Program-made: the position numbers and the translations under genes
The notes under the pieces: generated by a model
Seen by the model: only the letters and a program-made list of their open reading frames with translations
Databases searched by the model: none
Told to the model about the DNA's origin: nothing
Shown here: positions 4,814-6,420 of the stretch, piece after piece
How positions within the stretch are numbered: position 1 is the stretch's first letter
Layout of the letters: every line of letters begins with the position of its first letter
NCBI GenBank assembly: GCA_937874455.1
Contig: CALNBE010000152.1
Location: forward strand, 1 to 6,420
Direction of reading: 5' to 3'
DNA from: an uncultured Opitutia bacterium
Lineage (GTDB): Bacteria; Verrucomicrobiota; Verrucomicrobiia; Opitutales; UBA953
DNA length: 6,420 nucleotides

Positions 4814-6420
4814 TCAGGCCAGCAGATGCCAGCCGAGGGTGACCAGGGCGCAGAGAGTGAAACCGATGCCCAGCGGGAGCAGGGCGGAGAGCGCGGTCCA
4901 CTTGGCGGAGTGAGTTTCCTTGTAAATCGTGTAAAGCGTGGTGCTGCACGGGTTGTGGCAGAGACTGAAAAGCATCAGGTTGACCGCGGTCAGGGTGGTC
5001 CATCCCGCGTGGGTAAGCAGGGTTTTTACGCTTTCCACATCGGTTTCAAAGAGCACTCCGTTCCCGCTGCCCGGCGCGACATGGCCGGTGACCAGCACTG
5101 TGAGCATGAGGATGGTGGGGATGACAATTTCGTTGGCGGGGATGGCGATGACGTAGGCCAGCAGGATCACGCCGTTGAGGCCGAAAAACACCGCGACCGG
5201 GTCCAGCCCGTGAATCAGCCATTCCGCCAAGCTTTGGTTGTTGATGCTGACATTGGCGACCAGCCAGATAACCGCGCCTGCCGGCATTGCGAACACCATG
5301 GCCCGCCAGAGCACGAAGAGCGTCCGGTCAATCAACGACGTGTAGAGCGTGCGAAGAATGTTGGGCGGACGATACGGCGGCAGCTCCAGGCTGAAGGTGG
5401 AGGCCTCGACTTTCAGCACTGTGCGGCTGAGGAGCCAGGAGGAAAGAAGCGTCAGCGCGAACCCTAGCAATGCGACTAGGAAAACTGCTCCAGTGGCGAC
5501 AAATCCCGCAGCCTGTGCGGGCACCAGGGCACCGAGGAAAATGGTGGCAATGAGGATTTGCGTCGGCCAGCGGCCATTGCAAAGGGCAAAATTGTTAGTG
5601 ATGATCGCAATCAAACGTTCGCGTGGCGAGTCGATGATCCGGGCGGCGATCACCCCCGCGGCGTTGCAACCGTAGCCCATTGCCATGGTGAGGGATTGTT
5701 TCCCATGCGCGCCGACGCCGCGGAATAGGCGGTCGAGATTGAAGGCGACGCGGGGCAGGTAGCCGAAATCTTCCAGCATGGTGAAAATCGGGAAGAAAAT
5801 CGCCATTGGCGGCAGCATCACACTGATCACCCAGACGGTGGAAAGGTACATGCCGTCCACCAGCAACCCGGCCAGCCAGGGCCAGAGGTGGGCGTGGGAA
5901 AAATCATGCAGCACCGGATAGAGGTCGCCGACGAGCCATTTGTTGAGCAGACTGCTGGGGTAGTTGGTGCCGACGATGGTGAGCCAGATCACTCCGGCAA
6001 AAGCCAGGCCCATGATGGGGAAACCGGTCCATGGCCCAGTGAGCAGAGCGTCGAGTTTTTTTTGAAAATCGAGACGCCGGGAGCTGCCCTGGCGGGCGAC
6101 GGCGCGGGCGACGATCCGGCCCGATTCGGCGTAAATCGCCTCGGTGAGCCGGTCCTGATAGTTGGGCGGAAGTTTCCAGCGCAAGTGTTCTGCGGTGGCG
6201 ACGACCGGGGCACCGTCGGCGCGGGATGTTTTTTCCTCTGCGGCATGAGTGGCGGTGGCGGCATGGTCGTTGGACACCTGCCCAATTTCCCCCGAGGCTA
6301 CCAGCTGGATGACACTGCGGTCGCCTTCCAGCAGCCGGAGTGCGATCCATTCGGGGTGGGCGAGCGAGGGGAATGTCTTTTGCAAACTGTCGGTGACCGC
6401 AGTGAGTGACTCGCGCAACC
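4814..6420 (-). CDS. feoB: Ferrous iron transporter FeoB, membrane region (partial, N-terminal GTPase domain outside window)
   Basis: The stop is at 4814-4816 and the frame is open to the right edge, giving about 535 visible codons. Full FeoB has roughly 650-800 residues, so the N-terminal G domain lies beyond 6420; the TTG at 6418 is almost certainly internal. FeoB moves Fe(II) into the cytoplasm through the inner membrane. Numbering visible residues from 6418, the first ~118 include the helical linker after the G domain (IALRLLEGDRSV, 25-36). Hydrophobic segments then begin at about 131. FFPIFTMLEDFGYLPR (208-223) and AHGKQSLTMAMGYGCN (237-252) are classic FeoB Gate signatures. The core motifs are of a non-canonical type: GCNAAGV in place of GCNVPAI, TNNFALCNGRWPT (274-286) in place of the 'NPFMSCSARLP' form, PANEIV (427-432) in place of the AKE motif, and HNPCSTTLYTIYKE (488-501) as the second Gate motif. 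No feoA or feoC can be seen. The gene converges with the PEGA-type gene across 50 bases, so it is not in an operon on its 3' side. Identification is firm; Fe(II) specificity follows from the family. Confidence 0.95.
   Translation of the reverse strand, partial: LRESLTAVTDSLQKTFPSLAHPEWIALRLLEGDRSVIQLVASGEIGQVSNDHAATATHAAEEKTSRADGAPVVATAEHLRWKLPPNYQDRLTEAIYAESGRIVARAVARQGSSRRLDFQKKLDALLTGPWTGFPIMGLAFAGVIWLTIVGTNYPSSLLNKWLVGDLYPVLHDFSHAHLWPWLAGLLVDGMYLSTVWVISVMLPPMAIFFPIFTMLEDFGYLPRVAFNLDRLFRGVGAHGKQSLTMAMGYGCNAAGVIAARIIDSPRERLIAIITNNFALCNGRWPTQILIATIFLGALVPAQAAGFVATGAVFLVALLGFALTLLSSWLLSRTVLKVEASTFSLELPPYRPPNILRTLYTSLIDRTLFVLWRAMVFAMPAGAVIWLVANVSINNQSLAEWLIHGLDPVAVFFGLNGVILLAYVIAIPANEIVIPTILMLTVLVTGHVAPGSGNGVLFETDVESVKTLLTHAGWTTLTAVNLMLFSLCHNPCSTTLYTIYKETHSAKWTALSALLPLGIGFTLCALVTLGWHLLA

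Noticed and set aside
3633..5003. A 456-codon minus-strand frame spanning the PEGA-type gene and the end of feoB
   Set aside because: The translation is His/Arg/Pro-rich with no motif, and it overlaps two well-supported genes in the wrong frames.
6416..6418. TTG at 6418 as a real start giving a FeoB without its GTPase domain
   Set aside because: The frame stays open to the window edge and the visible sequence begins inside the normal linker after the G domain, so the missing part is most simply outside the window.

Overview
The window comes from a GC-rich bacterial chromosome. It holds five protein-coding genes, two of them cut by the window edges. No RNA gene, CRISPR array, insertion sequence, phage gene or attachment site can be seen. 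Three features fit the PVC group, most likely Verrucomicrobiota: a membrane-anchored helical-repeat protein with a SUMF1/FGE-type C-terminus, a large membrane-anchored PEGA-type protein, and weak or absent Shine-Dalgarno sequences. This placement is an inference from gene style, because there is no taxonomic marker gene here.

Layout from left to right: (1) positions 1-1432, minus strand, a membrane-anchored protein with TPR-like helical repeats and the start of a SUMF1/FGE-like domain, continuing past the left edge. (2) 1527-2408, plus strand, TyrA, a prephenate/arogenate dehydrogenase of tyrosine biosynthesis, divergent from gene 1 across a 94-base gap. (3) 2413-2434, a perfect 9-bp hairpin followed on the minus strand by six T's, which is the terminator of the next gene. 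(4) 2457-2792, minus strand, a small glutaredoxin-like protein with a CGWS active site, convergent with tyrA. (5) 2985-4763, plus strand, a membrane-anchored protein with a Pro/Ala-rich linker and several PEGA-like beta modules, divergent from gene 4 across 192 bases. (6) 4814 to the right edge, minus strand, the membrane part of the ferrous iron transporter FeoB, convergent with gene 5 across 50 bases; its GTPase domain lies beyond the right edge.

Every neighbouring pair is on opposite strands, so no operon is visible and nothing shows these genes forming one pathway. TyrA is amino acid metabolism, FeoB is Fe(II) uptake, the glutaredoxin-like protein is thiol or Fe-S chemistry, and the two anchored proteins are probably cell-envelope proteins of unknown role. 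The left part of the window has a very strong G excess on the plus strand, which skews codon choice in both coding directions and creates long false open frames. I did not find a clearly new multi-gene system. The most interesting items are the divergent SUMF1-like segment, the multi-module PEGA protein, the CGWS glutaredoxin and the non-canonical FeoB core motifs.
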